From Blattamonas nauphoetae (Eukaryota; Preaxostyla; Oxymonadida): 64,000 nt of DNA. The notes below the pieces were generated by a model, which was given only the letters and a program-made list of their open reading frames with translations, was not told the DNA's origin and searched no databases. Positions 1 to 11,196 of this stretch are shown here, piece by piece. The stretch lies in contig JARBJD010000014.1 in NCBI GenBank assembly GCA_033064195.1, forward strand, positions 524,297-588,296. Reading direction: 5' to 3'. Every line of letters begins with the position of its first letter. Position 1 is the stretch's first letter. Both the position numbers and the translations under genes were made by a program.

Positions 1-134
1 AACAGGAAGGGTTTCACGAAGAACTCGAACAAACCCTTGTTCACAACAAATCAAATCCAAATGGAAATACTGTGAGGATCTATTCATCCGATCTCACGAA
101 CAATTTGGGAATAAACTGTTTTGAGCCTCGATAG
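1..134 (+). CDS. 3' end of an ARM-like multicopy family gene (partial)
   Basis: Reading from base 3, 43 codons run to a TAG at 132-134. The peptide begins QEGFHEELEQTLVHNK and ends LTNNLGINCFEPR, matching the C-terminal block of the other ARM-like copies in the window (for example EREGFGNHLEQTLLHNK before LGMNSRLPL). The rest of the gene lies left of the window. The family is described under the complete copies. Function is unknown; a helical-repeat protein-interaction role is inferred only from the leucine-rich helical pattern. Confidence 0.8.
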   Translation, partial: QEGFHEELEQTLVHNKSNPNGNTVRIYSSDLTNNLGINCFEPR

Positions 135-874
135 ATGACAGTCATGGACAAAAGTGGTCGGCAGGAAAAATGACAAACTCTGGTCTGACGATTTGGGAAA
201 GGAGTTCGATGCTGAAACTACACATGTGTGGAGGTGACATGACATCAATACGCATCGAGGTTAGTAGGCTGGTCTACAGTTAGTGGGTGAGAAATACGAA
301 CCATTCCACTGTAGACGTTTTTTTACGAATGTTTGCATTTTCTTGCGGAGGAGGCTGAGGATCTCGCTAATTTCGGTATCAATGATCTCATCTCATCACC
401 ACCTCTCACTGTGTGAAAAACGGTCGATTGTGGTTGAGCACATATTTTTGTCACTTTTTTTCAGACTCTTCATTCTTCCGTATCTCCATCATGAAACAAC
501 TACTTGCTCTGATTTTCTCGCCACAATGGTCTTTTTTGATGATGAAGTGTCTGACAATATAAAAACCAAATTTCACCGCTCAGTGTTTCTGGACCGGAAA
601 ACCGAGAACTTTTGTCCATGACTGTGACACGTGACACCAAAAGAACTCTGTCGCCCAGATCCCACACTCCCAACTTTCATTTGTTTCATTTCGTTTATAA
701 ACTTCCTCTTCATTCATGGATCATCTCACTCTCGACATTGCCCACGATTATTCATTGACCCATAACGAGTGATTCAACTCAGAATCCGACGGAATGACAG
801 CGATTGACATGAGAAAAGAAGCCTCCTCAAGTACAGGACTCCCTGACTTGTCATCATCTCAGTTGATACTCTCA
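135..874. other. Spacer between two ARM-like genes
   Basis: No convincing coding frame is visible. Bases ~630-700 (GACACCAAAAGAACTCTGTC...) repeat the 3' flank that follows other ARM-like copies, for example from 10993, 15181 and 18196. The stretch therefore belongs to the same duplicated unit. The rest is T-rich sequence with short non-conserved frames. Confidence 0.5.
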
Positions 875-3213
875 ATGGATTGCTCTCCTTTCCGAATTTG
901 GACCGAGGAAAAACCTGAATCTGAACATGAACAAGCAGTTGTCTATTAGTCTCTCATTACGAATATGAAGTGCCAACATGCACTTGATGTCTTTCCCGAA
1001 GCGAAAGCCGTGACATTTCTCAAATCTGTCAAACAGGATGATGATGTTTCAGCAGATGCTTTTCTTCGTAACGTTGCACTAATGACTGATGAATCTCTGA
1101 CAGGCTTCGTACAGTCCATTGTTGTGCTCGTTTCATCTACCAGTCAGGACATTGTTGAAGCAGCAATGGAGATGCTTGTTCGTTTAGCCGCGAACTGTTC
1201 GGCAAAAGGCCGACTTTCACTCGCTCAAGCTGCTCTGATCCCTCAAGTCATCGTTAATCTCAATCCACAGTTAATCTCGTTGTCAGATTGCTAACATATC
1301 CACTCCCATCTCATTGATGTCAGCTTCTTTTTTTTCCATCTCGCATCTCCGGATGGTCTCACAGAACTTGAAATTGAAGTTGATGATGAACAACATGCTG
1401 TTCACGAGACGGTTCTGAAGCAAGTTCTGGCACCTTCGGAGAAGTATATATGCCATTTGTGCACCATTCGCCAATCGATCATCGATAAAGCCATTCTACT
1501 TATTTACTAGAACTCATCGGCCAACTCCTCCGAATACAGTGACTGCACAACCCGCCATTCGTGCAAAACCCGCCATTCTAGCATATTTGTCCGCCCATAA
1601 TCCAAATTTCTCCGGACCCATAATTTCATGAGTCAAACTTTTTTTTCGTGGATGTTCATCTCAACCCCATAAATCACTTGAGGTAGAAATCGAACCTCCA
1701 AAATAGGATCCCTTGTTCAGGGTGCCTATTTAAGAGCCTTTTTTTGGCCCTTTTTTTGGTCCCCAAAAATAGTGGTCCTTAACATTTAAGCTTAGGGCAT
1801 AAAACCTTGGCGGCCACATTTCTCCACGCCCATTCAAGATTTTTCTTTTTCGTTTGATTTATGGTGGTTTGGGATGGTTTTCTATCGAAATGACAAATTT
1901 TTGAAAAATGAAATATCCTGGGGGGAGCTGGGCGAAAAAATGGGGAAAAAAACTGACTTCCCTGTATATTAAGCTTAGGAACTCGAAAACTTGTTTTAAT
2001 CAAATCTCCACAACCAGACATAGTTCGGACATGAAGTTTTCATCAATATGGATGTTTTGTTGGATACTAATTTTTTCTGAAAATTTTGAGAGTTCTCGAT
2101 GGTTTCCTATTTTGGAGCTTGTAGCTATTTTCATGAATTGCCACAGAACATTTTGACTTTTTCGTTCAATATCAGTCATCCAGGACCCAAATCGGTCAGA
2201 AATATTTGGGACGGTGTCCTCATCAACTTACAGTGATTTTTCCGAAAAATCTGTGTTTATTGCCAAGAAAACTGTGTTTGGGGGATCCACCGACCCACAA
2301 TTTGTCCCACCTCCAAAATAGGAAACCATCGAGAACTCTCAAAATTTTCAGAAAAAATTAGTATCCAACAAAACATCCATATTGGTGAAAACTTCATGTC
2401 CGAACTATGTCTGGTTGTGGAGATTTGATTAAAACAAGTTTTCGAGTTCCTAAGCTTAATATACAGGGAAGTCAGTTTTTTTCCCCATTTTTTCGCCCAG
2501 CTCCCCAGGATATTTCATTTTCAAAATTTGTCATTTCGATAGAAAACCATCCCAAACCACCATAAATCAAACGAAAAGAAAAATCTTGAATGGGCGTGGA
2601 GAAATGTGGCCGCCAAGGTTTTATGCCCTAAGCTTAAATGTTAAGGACCACTATTTTTGGGGACCAAAAAAAGGGCCAAAAAAGGCTCTTAAATAGGCAC
2701 CCTGAACAAGGGATCCTATTTTGGAGGTTCGATTTCTACCTCAAGTGATTTATGGGGTTGAGATGAACATCCACGAAAAAAAAGTTTGACTCATGAAATT
2801 ATGGGTCCGGAGAAATTTGGATTATGGGCGGACAAATATGCTAGAATGGCGGGTTTTGCACGAATGGCGGGTTGTGCAGTCACTGTATGCCCATCTTATC
2901 AACCTACAATGGATTTTGTTCTTCATATGCCTGTCTTTCTCACGATTCCAAGTTGTCTCTCATTCTTCGAAATTGATGTATCGATATGGAATTTTTTGTG
3001 TCTCATGACTCTTGCCCAGAAGAATTGGAACAGAAAAGGTGGAGAATTGCGAGAAATGATGGCACACAATCACGAGTCGCTGGTCACTGAATCGTTACAA
3101 AACCGCATTTTGGGAAGGGGCACAGATCATACAATGGGTATTCTGTCGATTACTGGGATCGAGCTCTCGTTCTCAAATACCGCCTTGTCTCTCGCGACTG
3201 GCCCCCTGTTTGA
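875..3213 (+). pseudogene. ARM-like family pseudogene (second subfamily), split by a transposon
   Basis: The copy starts at ATG 875 (MDCSPFRIWTEEKPESE). In the same frame it meets a TAG at 947-949, resumes as EAKAVTFLKSVKQDDDVSADAF, and meets TAA at 1292-1294. It then carries on in the same frame with PDGLTELEIEVDDEQH and VLAPSEKYICHLC. A one-base shift near 1500 moves it to LLELIGQLLRI. The foldback element 1537-2885 sits inside the next codons, and the frame picks up exactly after it as CPSYQPTMDFVLHMP. A further shift leads to a TGA at 3211. The motif QPTMDF aligns with QPTLDF of the other ARM-like copies. Two in-frame stops plus two shifts make it a dead copy; the transposon is only one of several lesions. 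Original length without the element would be about 330 residues. Confidence 0.75.
1537..2885. mobile_element. TA-flanked foldback transposon (Tc1/mariner-type ends), 1349 bp
   Basis: The ends are exact inverted repeats starting CAGTGACTGCACAACC and are flanked on both sides by TA (1535-1536 and 2886-2887). This is the classical TA target duplication, and CAGT ends are common in Tc1/mariner elements. The inverted arms are very long: left 1537-2117 and right 2311-2885, nearly identical, around a ~190-bp loop. No transposase frame is seen, so it is non-autonomous. It lies inside an ARM-like pseudogene whose local reading frame is continuous once the element and one TA are ignored. A generic foldback (FB) element is the alternative family label. 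Confidence 0.85.
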
Positions 3214-4234
3214 TTTTGGGTTCAACAGAAACGATATCCAACAATAATTGTTTGTAGCATCGGTTTCTTTGACATCTTCAGCGATGACAAATTTCACGAA
3301 TCCTCGTCGCTTCTTCGCCGACACCCTCTGCTTCCCTCTCACCTCCCAAAGACTGATTTCTACGTCAATCTCCCAATGCACCTACCATCTTTTTGGAGCA
3401 GAGTCGTCGATGATCGTTGGATTCTCAATCGCCTGGTCGGACGCCCACCCTTTTCCTGTCCATCTCAACACAGGCCGTCACTCCAGGACACTCTCACTCC
3501 ATTCACCAACAGTGCCCAGTTGGAGGCGGAGGAAGGACAAGCGACAGACCTCACAAATACACTCCATTACGAAGAGGACGACGAAAACATCGATCCAGTG
3601 GACGTGTTCCGACAGTCCTCGCAGCTGAAATCGTTTGGTTAGGATCCTAAGGATGGTGATTGGTGAAAAAGTTGTGATCACTGTTTCAAGGAAGAAAAAG
3701 AGATCTTCAATGTGAAGTGACGATCAGCTCGGATTCGACTCGCCTCACTAAGCAGCTGGCACAATCGTTTTCGAAGGGACACAATTCTGGAGGTCCGCTG
3801 GTGAAGGAATTCAAATCTTAGTTTGATATTCTGAACGTCTTCAAAAACCCTCCGAACAACCACAGAACGAGGCTCGCCTCCTCTGGACGCCCACTTTCCC
3901 GAAGAGGTCTCAGGCCACCTGAGGCTCGTGTTTATCCAACATCCAGACACCCGCTTCGAAACCGACAACTCCGATTCCAAGCGACCCACTCAACCATTGG
4001 AGCAATCAACACCAGGTCCACACCCGCCTGGAGAACGAGGAGTGGGAGTCTGACTTGCTGCTTCCATCGCTTCCTCACTCGCGTCTCTCCCCTTCGCTCG
4101 ATGAAAGCCACCCTCGCCTGTATCTCCAACTTGGACACTTTTGCTTCCTCCCCTGACGCACTCGATGCTGTCAACACGGCCATCAAGCTGAAGCAGACCG
4201 CCAAACAGCTTCGGCAACATCCAAGTTCGACGAG
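3214..4234 (+). other. Degenerate region, possibly former coding sequence
   Basis: Several overlapping short frames (3248-3628, 3376-3642, 4101-4376) have host-like codon use but none is long or conserved elsewhere in the window. The frame 3376-3642 ends with an acidic stretch (YEEDDENIDPVDVF) that looks like real protein. I cannot assign a family. It probably represents the decayed body of the gene whose transmembrane end lies at 4235-4888. Confidence 0.3.
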
Positions 4235-4888
4235 ATGGAGTTCAGACACCCTCTCTCCATCCCTCCCCACGCCGATGCCCAGAAGACGAACGACTTGGCC
4301 ATCCATCCATCTACTCGCCTCGAGATGCCCAAAGAGGAGGTCGACCTTGTTTCTACTGTGCAGTCCGTGTGCATGATCGCCGACCTCCTTCTGAAGGATG
4401 ACACAGTCACCTTCGACGACACATCCCGGTCGGGTCAGCCTTCCCGTTCTCCGAAGCTCCCACATCGTCTCCTGCAACCTCCTCACACCGTCCCCTGTCG
4501 TGCCCTCAGCTATCTCCGTCCTCCTCCTCTCTCTTCCGCGCGACAAGATCAGAAAAGTGGGGAACAACATCAGACGAGCATGGACGAGTCTGGTCTCGTC
4601 CACTTCGCCCTCTCTGCCCTCCGCTTCGGTGTGACTGCCGAGCTCTGCGACGACAAAGCCAGAATGTTCGTCGATCGATTCGGACGAGACCATTTTCTTT
4701 CGTTCCGTACTTTTCAAGTGCCTCCCACCACACTCGCCCAAACTAACGATTTGATCATTTTCACTGTCGTACTGGCTTTCATCATCTTTTATCTGGATAT
4801 AATCCAGATTTTTGAAAACCACGTGAACCATGTGGTGATTCCTGTCTGTGAACGCACGAATGGATTCTTGTCACAGAAATGGTCTTGA
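4235..4888 (+). CDS. Unknown protein with conserved C-terminal transmembrane tail (copy 1)
   Basis: The 217-residue frame begins MEFRHPLSIPPHADAQ. Only the C-terminal ~50 residues can be supported by comparison. A hydrophobic segment (NDLIIFTVVLAFIIFYL) is followed by HVVIPVCE and a terminal KWS. The same tail is found in 16584-17081 (NDLIIFTIVLALIIFF, DIPVCE, IWS). Both copies lie directly upstream of an ARM-like gene, so tail and ARM gene belong to one duplicated unit. The N-terminal ~150 residues are proline/serine-rich and may include out-of-frame sequence, so the true start is uncertain. The predicted topology is a single-pass membrane anchor. Function is unknown. Confidence 0.45.
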   Translation: MEFRHPLSIPPHADAQKTNDLAIHPSTRLEMPKEEVDLVSTVQSVCMIADLLLKDDTVTFDDTSRSGQPSRSPKLPHRLLQPPHTVPCRALSYLRPPPLSSARQDQKSGEQHQTSMDESGLVHFALSALRFGVTAELCDDKARMFVDRFGRDHFLSFRTFQVPPTTLAQTNDLIIFTVVLAFIIFYLDIIQIFENHVNHVVIPVCERTNGFLSQKWS

Positions 4889-4994
4889 TCGTCCCATCAA
4901 AGTGTTGAGTCAGCGTTCAACTCAAGAAACGGGAAGAATCAAATTCAAACATGATATCATCCGAAAGTATCCATCGTCTTCTTCTCATCTTCAC

Positions 4995-6002
4995 ATGGTA
5001 TTTGCTGAATACTCTCCATTCCTGACGTGGAAAGAGACTGATCCAATCACGAGTGATTCTGTTGCACCACCATTCGTCTCTCTTGTTTCAATGGTCAGAG
5101 ATGGTTACCATTTTGATGAGCAGCTTCTTCAAAACGCATCAAAATGCCTCTCTTCGATTTGCTGGACTTTAGATGGCTCATTCACCATCGACGCTTTTTT
5201 GGTGGCCAATGGACAAGGATCCCCAGACCCCACTGCAGTGTTTGTCGATTCGGTGACTGTGCTCTTATCTTCCTCCCATCCATCGATATTCAGGGATGTT
5301 CTCTCATTCATTCGCGAGAGTCTTCTTCGTTGTTCATTCTCAAACCGCCTGGCCCTTGTCTCCTCCAAGCTCATTCCCAGAATCCTTTCGACACCGCACC
5401 TGCGTGATCTTTCTGGAATCGATGATCAGAATGTGATGACCGATATTCGTGAAATCTTTGACTACGGCGTCTTGCTCTCCTCTGAACACGAAATTCAGTC
5501 TCTTTCCACCACTTCCGACAAAGACCCTGAATCAACCCGAGATGTAGTGCTGAATGAAGTGTTGATCCCAATCGAACCGTCTCTCGTCCAGATCAGTCGA
5601 AACCCTCACCTCTTGCCTTATATCGATGGTGTAAAACATCCATTGCTGTTGCTATCCAACATCTTTGATGTGAGTGCCTTCCACCAACCAACACTGGATT
5701 TTGTTTCTTCTTCCCACATCCCAATGGCCTACCAATCACTCATTTCGAAAGTGGAGCATGAATACACGCATCAGTTCATCATCTGGAAAATGAACGATAT
5801 TATCAACATATGGAAACGCAATGGAACGGAAACAATGCACAGAGGGAACATATTGTTGCAGACACTGGAGCGAGAAGGATTCGGAAATCATCTCGAACAA
5901 ACCCTGCTTCACAACAAATCATCAGCGTATGGACCGAATGTGAGGAATGTTTCATACATTCTCATGAAATATTTGGGAATGAACTCTCGTCTGCCTCTGT
6001 AA
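4995..6002 (+). CDS. ARM-like multicopy family protein, copy 1
   Basis: A 335-residue frame starts at MVFAEYSPFLTW. In other copies a five-codon first exon (M-x-S/A-S-x) and a ~40-nt intron end with CAG just before the codons for YSPFL. Here the base pattern at that place is CTG rather than CAG, and the frame is open from 4848, so I chose the internal ATG at 4995. Family blocks in order are: EYSPFLTW; DSVAPPFVSLVSMVRDGYHFDE; AVFVDSVTVLLSSSHPSIF; SNRLALVSSKLIPRILSTPHLRD; DVVLNEVLIPIEPSLVQIS; FHQPTLDF; and a C-terminal LLQTLEREGF. The regular leucine spacing suggests an all-helical ARM/HEAT-like solenoid. No catalytic motif or signal peptide is seen. Several further copies follow in tandem. Function is unknown; a protein-interaction role is an inference from the fold. 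Confidence 0.75.
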   Translation: MVFAEYSPFLTWKETDPITSDSVAPPFVSLVSMVRDGYHFDEQLLQNASKCLSSICWTLDGSFTIDAFLVANGQGSPDPTAVFVDSVTVLLSSSHPSIFRDVLSFIRESLLRCSFSNRLALVSSKLIPRILSTPHLRDLSGIDDQNVMTDIREIFDYGVLLSSEHEIQSLSTTSDKDPESTRDVVLNEVLIPIEPSLVQISRNPHLLPYIDGVKHPLLLLSNIFDVSAFHQPTLDFVSSSHIPMAYQSLISKVEHEYTHQFIIWKMNDIINIWKRNGTETMHRGNILLQTLEREGFGNHLEQTLLHNKSSAYGPNVRNVSYILMKYLGMNSRLPL

Positions 6003-7040
6003 CTGCTTGCTGAAGGTCAACTTCAATTCTCGCTGACCACCTCTGATTTCAACCCTAGTTGCTCCTACTTACAGTAATGCTGATTGTGCAAGCCACCACT
6101 CTTCTTTTCATGTGCAGAAAGGTGTGTTCGTCGCTCGTCTTCATTCTTCACTTCGAAGTCCTTTTCTCCTTCCTTGTCATTGTTTTGTGAATTCTGTGTT
6201 CCCTCACTCCTGATTGTGCGTTCCCTTCTTTTCAGCCGATTCATGGATCATCGTGATCCACACCGCGTTGTTGGTGGGAATGGCGTCATCGAGTGATTGT
6301 GCATCTCCTCCTGCGGATGAGCACGACCAGCCCGAACTGCATCTCATTTGGTTGCATTGGAATCGTCAGCACCTCGTTGAACCTGCCAAAACAGCGCGAT
6401 ACCCATCTCTGTCTCAAATTGGCCGACGAAACTTCCGCCGCGATTTAGCTCAGAATGTGATGTGAATGAACAGAAATTTGGACACTCTTGATCGAATTCA
6501 CCAAATTTTGGACACCTGACATCCGAGACAACATCATGGGAACAAGGAGTTTTCGTCCAGTCGTCCAATTCTTCGTGAATGGAGAATGTGGGTGAAATAT
6601 CGTTTCTGGTCTCCCACCATCTGTCGTAATCAGAGTTTGCTTCTCTTCATTTCCTTTCTCTTCCCAGTTCTCCGCTTCTGGTCAACGAACATCTTTCAGA
6701 GTCGACAGACTCACACATCCATCAGACTCGTCTCATCTCAGCCAACCTTATCTCTTGTGGAGTCTTCAGCTAGAAACTGAAGCATCAAATTGCTGAGCAC
6801 GCCAATCTCACCAATTCTTCTCTCCCATCAGATTTGACCAATTGTGCAATGGTTCCACCCCGAATGGACCGTCCGTTGATTGTGTTGGCAGAGATGACAT
6901 GGAAGATGAGAGATGAGTGAGGTGGTTTCCGTTTTTTACCTTTTCTTCGTGATTCTGGATCTTGATCGTCCCATCGATGTGTTCTCTTTTCGATCTCTTC
7001 GTCTCTCTTGTTCCTAAATTGAGTCCAAATTTACTTCACA
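6003..7040. other. Spacer duplicated downstream of the next ARM-like copy
   Basis: No gene is supported. The stretch ~6060-6440 (TGATTGTGCAAGCCACC..., then a TTTTCAG and TTCATGGATCATCGTGAT) is repeated at ~8150-8510 with about nine in ten bases identical by eye. The ARM-like gene and its 3' flank were therefore duplicated together. Short frames here (6084-6296, 6214-6465, 6586-6780) are not kept open in the second copy. Confidence 0.5.
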
Positions 7041-8091
7041 ATGATCGCATCAGAAGGTATTTGTTCAGGTCTCCTCATAGTTGCATGATTTTTCCAGAAT
7101 ATTCTCCATTTCTGAAGTGGAATCCAGATGTTCCTGTCACGATTGATTCTGTTGCACCAGTCTTCCTCTCTCTTGTCTCGATGGTCAGAGATAGCTACCA
7201 ATTTGATGAGGAGCTGCTTCATCAGTGCTCAAACATCGTTTCGTTGTTCATAAACAATATAAAACCAGAAAAGAACTTCGAAGATTTGTTGGAGGCCATT
7301 GGACAAAACTCACCAAACCCCGCTGCAGTTTTTGTTGATTCAATGACTGTGCTCTTGTCATCGCCCTATACAACGATATTCAGGGATGCTCTGCCATTCA
7401 TTCACCAATGTCTTCTTTGGTGTTCACTCTCAAACCGCGTGGCCCTTGTCTCCTCCAAACTCTTTCCCAGACTCCTTTCGACACCTCACTTGCGTGATCT
7501 GTCTGTGATTGGAGATCAGGGCATGTTGAAGGTCATTCTGGCAATTTTCCATCAGGGTGTCTGGCTCTCCTCAACCGACGCTCTTCAGTCTCTTTCCACC
7601 ACTTCCGACAAAGACCCTGAATCAACCCGAGATGTAGTGCTGAATGAAGTGTTGATCCCAATCGAACCGTCTCTCGTCCAGATCAGTCAAAACCCTCACC
7701 TCTTGCCTTCTATTGATGGTGTAAAACATCCATTGCTGTTGCTATCCAACATCTTTGAAGTGAGTGCCTTCCACCAACCAACACTGGATTTCATTTGTTC
7801 TTCTCGCATCCCAATGGCCAACCAATCACTTCTCTCAAAAGTCGAACGTGAAGGCGTGCAGCGATTCATCATCTGAGCATATCCTGCCACATCAGCAAAT
7901 GGCAAAACAATGGAACGGAAACAATGCACAGAGGGAACATTTTGTTGCAGACACTGGAACAAGCAGGGTTCGGAGATCGAATCGAACAAACACTGCTTCA
8001 CAACAAATCGTCCGATCCTGGAATGGATGTGAGGGTCTATTCATTCGAAATCAAAAATATTTTGGGAATGAACTCTCCTCAGCCACAGTAA
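7041..8091 (+). pseudogene. ARM-like family, copy 2, one frameshift
   Basis: The start is ATG 7041 (MIASE), split after the first base of codon 6 by a 41-nt intron (7057-7097, GTATTT...TTCCAG). Exon 2 opens with EYSPFLKWNPDVPVTIDSV and runs in one frame to a TGA at 7874-7876. A single-base shift just before that point separates it from the usual C-terminal block, which continues in another frame (KWQNNGTETMHRGN, LGMNSPQPQ) to the TAA at 8089-8091. All family blocks seen in copy 1 are present, and much of residues 170-230 is identical to copy 1, pointing to recent duplication or gene conversion. Either the copy makes a protein ~60 residues short or it is a young pseudogene. Confidence 0.7.
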
Positions 8092-9094
8092 AGGCTTCCT
8101 GAGATCACAACTGGCATTCTCGCTGTCCACCTCTGATTTCATCCCAGTTGCTCCAATGAAAGTGAACACTGATTGTGCAAGCCATCGCTCTTCTTTTTTT
8201 GGAGGAGACAGGTGTGTTCATCGCTCGTCTTCATTCATCACTTTGAAGTCCTTTTCTTCTTCTTTGTCATTATTTTGTGATTTCTGTGTTCTCTCGCACC
8301 TGATTGTGTGTTCCCTTCTTTTCAGTTGATTCATGGATCATCGTGATGCACACCGCCTTGTTGATGGGAATCGCGTCTTCGAGTGGTTGCGCATCTCTTC
8401 CTGTGGATGAGCACGAACAGCTCGAACTATGTCTCTTTTGGTTACATTGGAATCGTCAGCACCTCGTTGAACCTGCCAATACAGTGCGATATCCACTTCT
8501 GTCACAAAATGGCCAACCACACTCCCGCCGAGCCTTTGTCATGACACACAGGCCGTGATTGTTGGTCTGTCTCCAATTTTTCGTCCTTCTTCGTCGTCTG
8601 TGGAAGTCACTCTTTCCGCCTTCCCAAATCTCAATCACGCTGTCCCTCTGCTTTATCCACCACGCCCGCCTGCTCTCCAACCCCCTTCGATCTCATCGAT
8701 CGAGGCATACTCCACAATTCTCACCTCTTCGACGATGGTGAACATGTCCAACCACATCTTCAGCGGGATCGCATATGCTCCGAATTGGGGAAGTTCATAC
8801 TTTTTCTGCAATGTGCTAAGCGAACAGCAGACTAACAAATGTAATGTACTGCCAACAAACAACGAATCCCCTGAAAAGATGAACGTCACAACAGAACCCA
8901 ATTTCAAAGTCAAACAGACATAATTTGTGAGTTCCAAGTCTTTTAGCAACGTAAGCATCTCAGCCCTATCGATCACAGTAACAACAGATGCCAAACCGAC
9001 AATCTCCTCGTGTTCATCTCGACATCTTTGTTCGCATGGAATTGATGGCTTACAAGTGACGTCTCCCAACAACAATCACATCGTCTGACTGGTC
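8092..9094. other. Spacer; duplicated 3' flank plus unassigned sequence
   Basis: Bases ~8150-8510 repeat the flank at ~6060-6440. From ~8550 to 9075 both strands have short frames (plus 8555-8923; minus 8653-9075). The minus frame encodes hydrophobic stretches (for example LGSVVTFIFSGDSLFVG) but has no second copy in the window, so I do not call it a gene. Confidence 0.35.
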
Positions 9095-9771
9095 ATGAAG
9101 AGTCGATGCTTCTTCAAAAGCACAGCCACCCACGTCACCTCCGCCACACTCGAAGAATCGTCAGTCGAAATGGACGAAATGTCTTGGGAGGATTGCGAAG
9201 GACGAAAATGTGTTGGTTCCACTCATCCGACGATCCCCCTCGCCTTCTCGTCAGATGGAGGCATTGAACTTCGCAGGTGCGGGTTCGACAACTGCCGATC
9301 AGTCACCGACGAGCACTCAAACAACCCTTGTCTGTGGATCTCGTCCACTGGGTCTGCTCTCCTCCACAAACAGACAACGTTCAGATCGAGCACGACATCC
9401 TTCAGCAACACCTTCATCTCCGCCGCCCGTGTGTCCATCCACGAGACCAGCTCTGTGGAGTGTGTGTCGACAGCTGGGAAAGGTGGAGGGTGGACAGTGA
9501 GAGGAGATCAAGTGACTTTGAGACTGTTGTGATGCGATCCTGCCAAGGTCTCTCCACGTCAAACAGCGTCCTCGTCAGCCTCTTCTTTGATTGGGAGCTT
9601 CCCAAAGTGGTCGATGCAGCTGAGCGACAGAAGTTCGAAATGAGGATATGCTTCATCGAGCGAGCTCCAAACTCTGCGTCCGACGTTGCAGATGTCGCCT
9701 TTGCTGTGCCGGAAAGCACAACCGTAGATGACGAAACGAGCAGCCTTCTCAATCTGTTCCCCTTCTCTTGA
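9095..9771 (+). pseudogene. Beta-helix surface-protein fragment and unknown tail
   Basis: The frame 9095-9532 contains PLAFSSDGGIELRRCGFDN and NNPCLWISSTGSALL, which resemble the short beta-strand/turn repeats (SDGG, CxFxNCxS) of the giant beta-helix gene further right. An overlapping frame (9277-9771) reads VVDAAERQKFEMRICFIE and ends ETSSLLNLFPFS. The DNA of that last end is found again at ~13920-13965, upstream of another ARM-like copy. Neither frame has a credible start or full-length family match, so this is most simply a decayed fragment or a fusion of two. Confidence 0.4.
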
Positions 9772-9944
9772 TTCACAAATTTTATTCGGTAATGTCATTT
9801 CAATCATGTTTTCCAGATGGATGGTATTGTTTGCCAACCCATGAAATGCAAAAAGGCTCACACTTCAATGAATTATCTCTGATCGTCCCATCGAGGTGAT
9901 ATCTCCCATCGATTGCTCTTTATAAGACCCGTAGAATCTCACAG

Positions 9945-10992
9945 ATGATCTCTTCAGAAAGTATCCCTCTTTTTCTCATCGTTTTCTGACTGATTCAGAA
10001 TACTCTCCCTTCCTGACGTGGAAAAAGAATGATCCAGTCAAAGTTGATTCGGTTGCACACGCCTTCGCCTCACTTGTTTCGATGGTCAAAGACGGCTACC
10101 ACTTTGATGAAGAACTTCTCAAAAAAGCTTCAAAGTTCCTTTCTTCGATCAGCTTGCCTATCGGTCACCTGTCCAACTTCGAACGATTTTTGAAGGCGAT
10201 TGGACAAGAATCCCCAAACCCCGCTGCAGTGTTTGTGGATTCGATCTCAATACTCTTCTCATCACCCCATCCATCGATCTTCAGAGAGACTCTCTCATTG
10301 CTTCTTCGATGTCTCAACCACAGCTCGACATCCAACCGGCTGGCCCTTGTCTCCGCCAAACTCTTTTCCCGACTCCTTTCGACACCTCATCTGCGAGATC
10401 TTTCTGTGATCGATGATCAGGACATCCTAAATAGCATTCACACCATTCTCGAACATGTCGTCAAGCTCGCCTCCACTTGCTCTGTTCGCTTCTTCCTCTC
10501 CACGTCCGGCACTACCCTGAATCAATCCGAGATGTGGTGTTGAACGAAGTGCTGATCCCATCGGAATTATTTCTCGTCCAGATCAGTCACAATCCTCGTC
10601 TCATGTCATGGAACGATGAATGCAGAGGGTCATTGAAAGTACTGTGCGATATCTTTTTTGTAAGTCCCTTCCTCCAGCCAACCCTGGATTTCATTTGTTC
10701 TTCTCGCATCCCAATAGTCTTCCAATCACTTCTCTCAAAAGTGGAACACGAAGACACGCATCGATTTATCATCTCGAACATGTCCAGCAATATCCACAAA
10801 TTGAAGGAAAATGAAGCGGAAACTTGGAGCAGAGGGAGAATATTGCTGCAGACATTGGAACAAGAAGGGTTTCATGAAAGTCTCGAACAAACCCTCCTTC
10901 ACGACAAATTATCGGAATATAGAAATACTGTGAGGTTCTATTCGTTCAGAATCATGAACGATTTCGGAATGAACTGTCCTGATCCGTATTAG
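9945..10992 (+). pseudogene. ARM-like family, copy 3, one frameshift
   Basis: ATG 9945 (MISSE) is followed by a 38-nt intron (9961-9998, GTATCC...ATTCAG) in the same phase as in the other copies. Exon 2 begins YSPFLTWKKNDPVKVDSVAHAF. It keeps the family blocks (AVFVDSISILFSSPHPSIF, SNRLALVSAKLFSRLLSTPHLRD) until a one-base shift near 10510. The remaining half (PESIRDVVLNEVLIPSE, QPTLDFICSSRIPIV, LLQTLEQEGF) continues in another frame to TAG 10990-10992. The 200-bp upstream region closely matches that of copy 4 (13930-14137), so both were duplicated with their promoters. Confidence 0.7.
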
Positions 10993-11196
10993 GTGGCTCG
11001 TGACACGAAAAGAACTCTTTCGCCCACATCCCACATTTCACTCGATGGTCCGATGTCATCACATGCTGACCCTTCAATGCTTCCCACTCGCTCTGTGTTG
11101 ACACTTTGGTGTGCTCCTTTCTCCATTTTCATTATCGTCTTTGACTCTTTCTTTTTGATTCGTTCTCTTCTCTTCCGTTTTCAGGGATTCTGACGT
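10993..11196 (+). repeat. Conserved 3' flank of ARM-like genes
   Basis: The block starts GTGGCTCGTGACACGAAAAG, continues with CATGCTGACCCTTCAATGC and CTCTGTGTTGACACTTTGG, and ends in a T-rich tract with TTTTCAG. Similar blocks follow other ARM-like copies at ~630-700, 15181-15395 and 18196-18255, and on the minus strand at 46154-46455. It marks the duplicated unit. Its T-rich TTTTCAG end could be a splice acceptor for the LRR gene that follows. Confidence 0.6.

Noticed and set aside
947-1294. In-frame TAG (947) and TAA (1292) with coding sequence continuing in the same frame, suggesting a changed genetic code
   Set aside because: The same gene copy also has frame shifts and a transposon, while intact genes in the window end with TAA, TAG and TGA and do not use them internally. 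Pseudogene decay explains it.
3932-4831. 299-residue minus-strand frame
   Set aside because: It is antisense to the plus-strand frame whose transmembrane tail is conserved at 16584-17081; the minus frame has no second copy.
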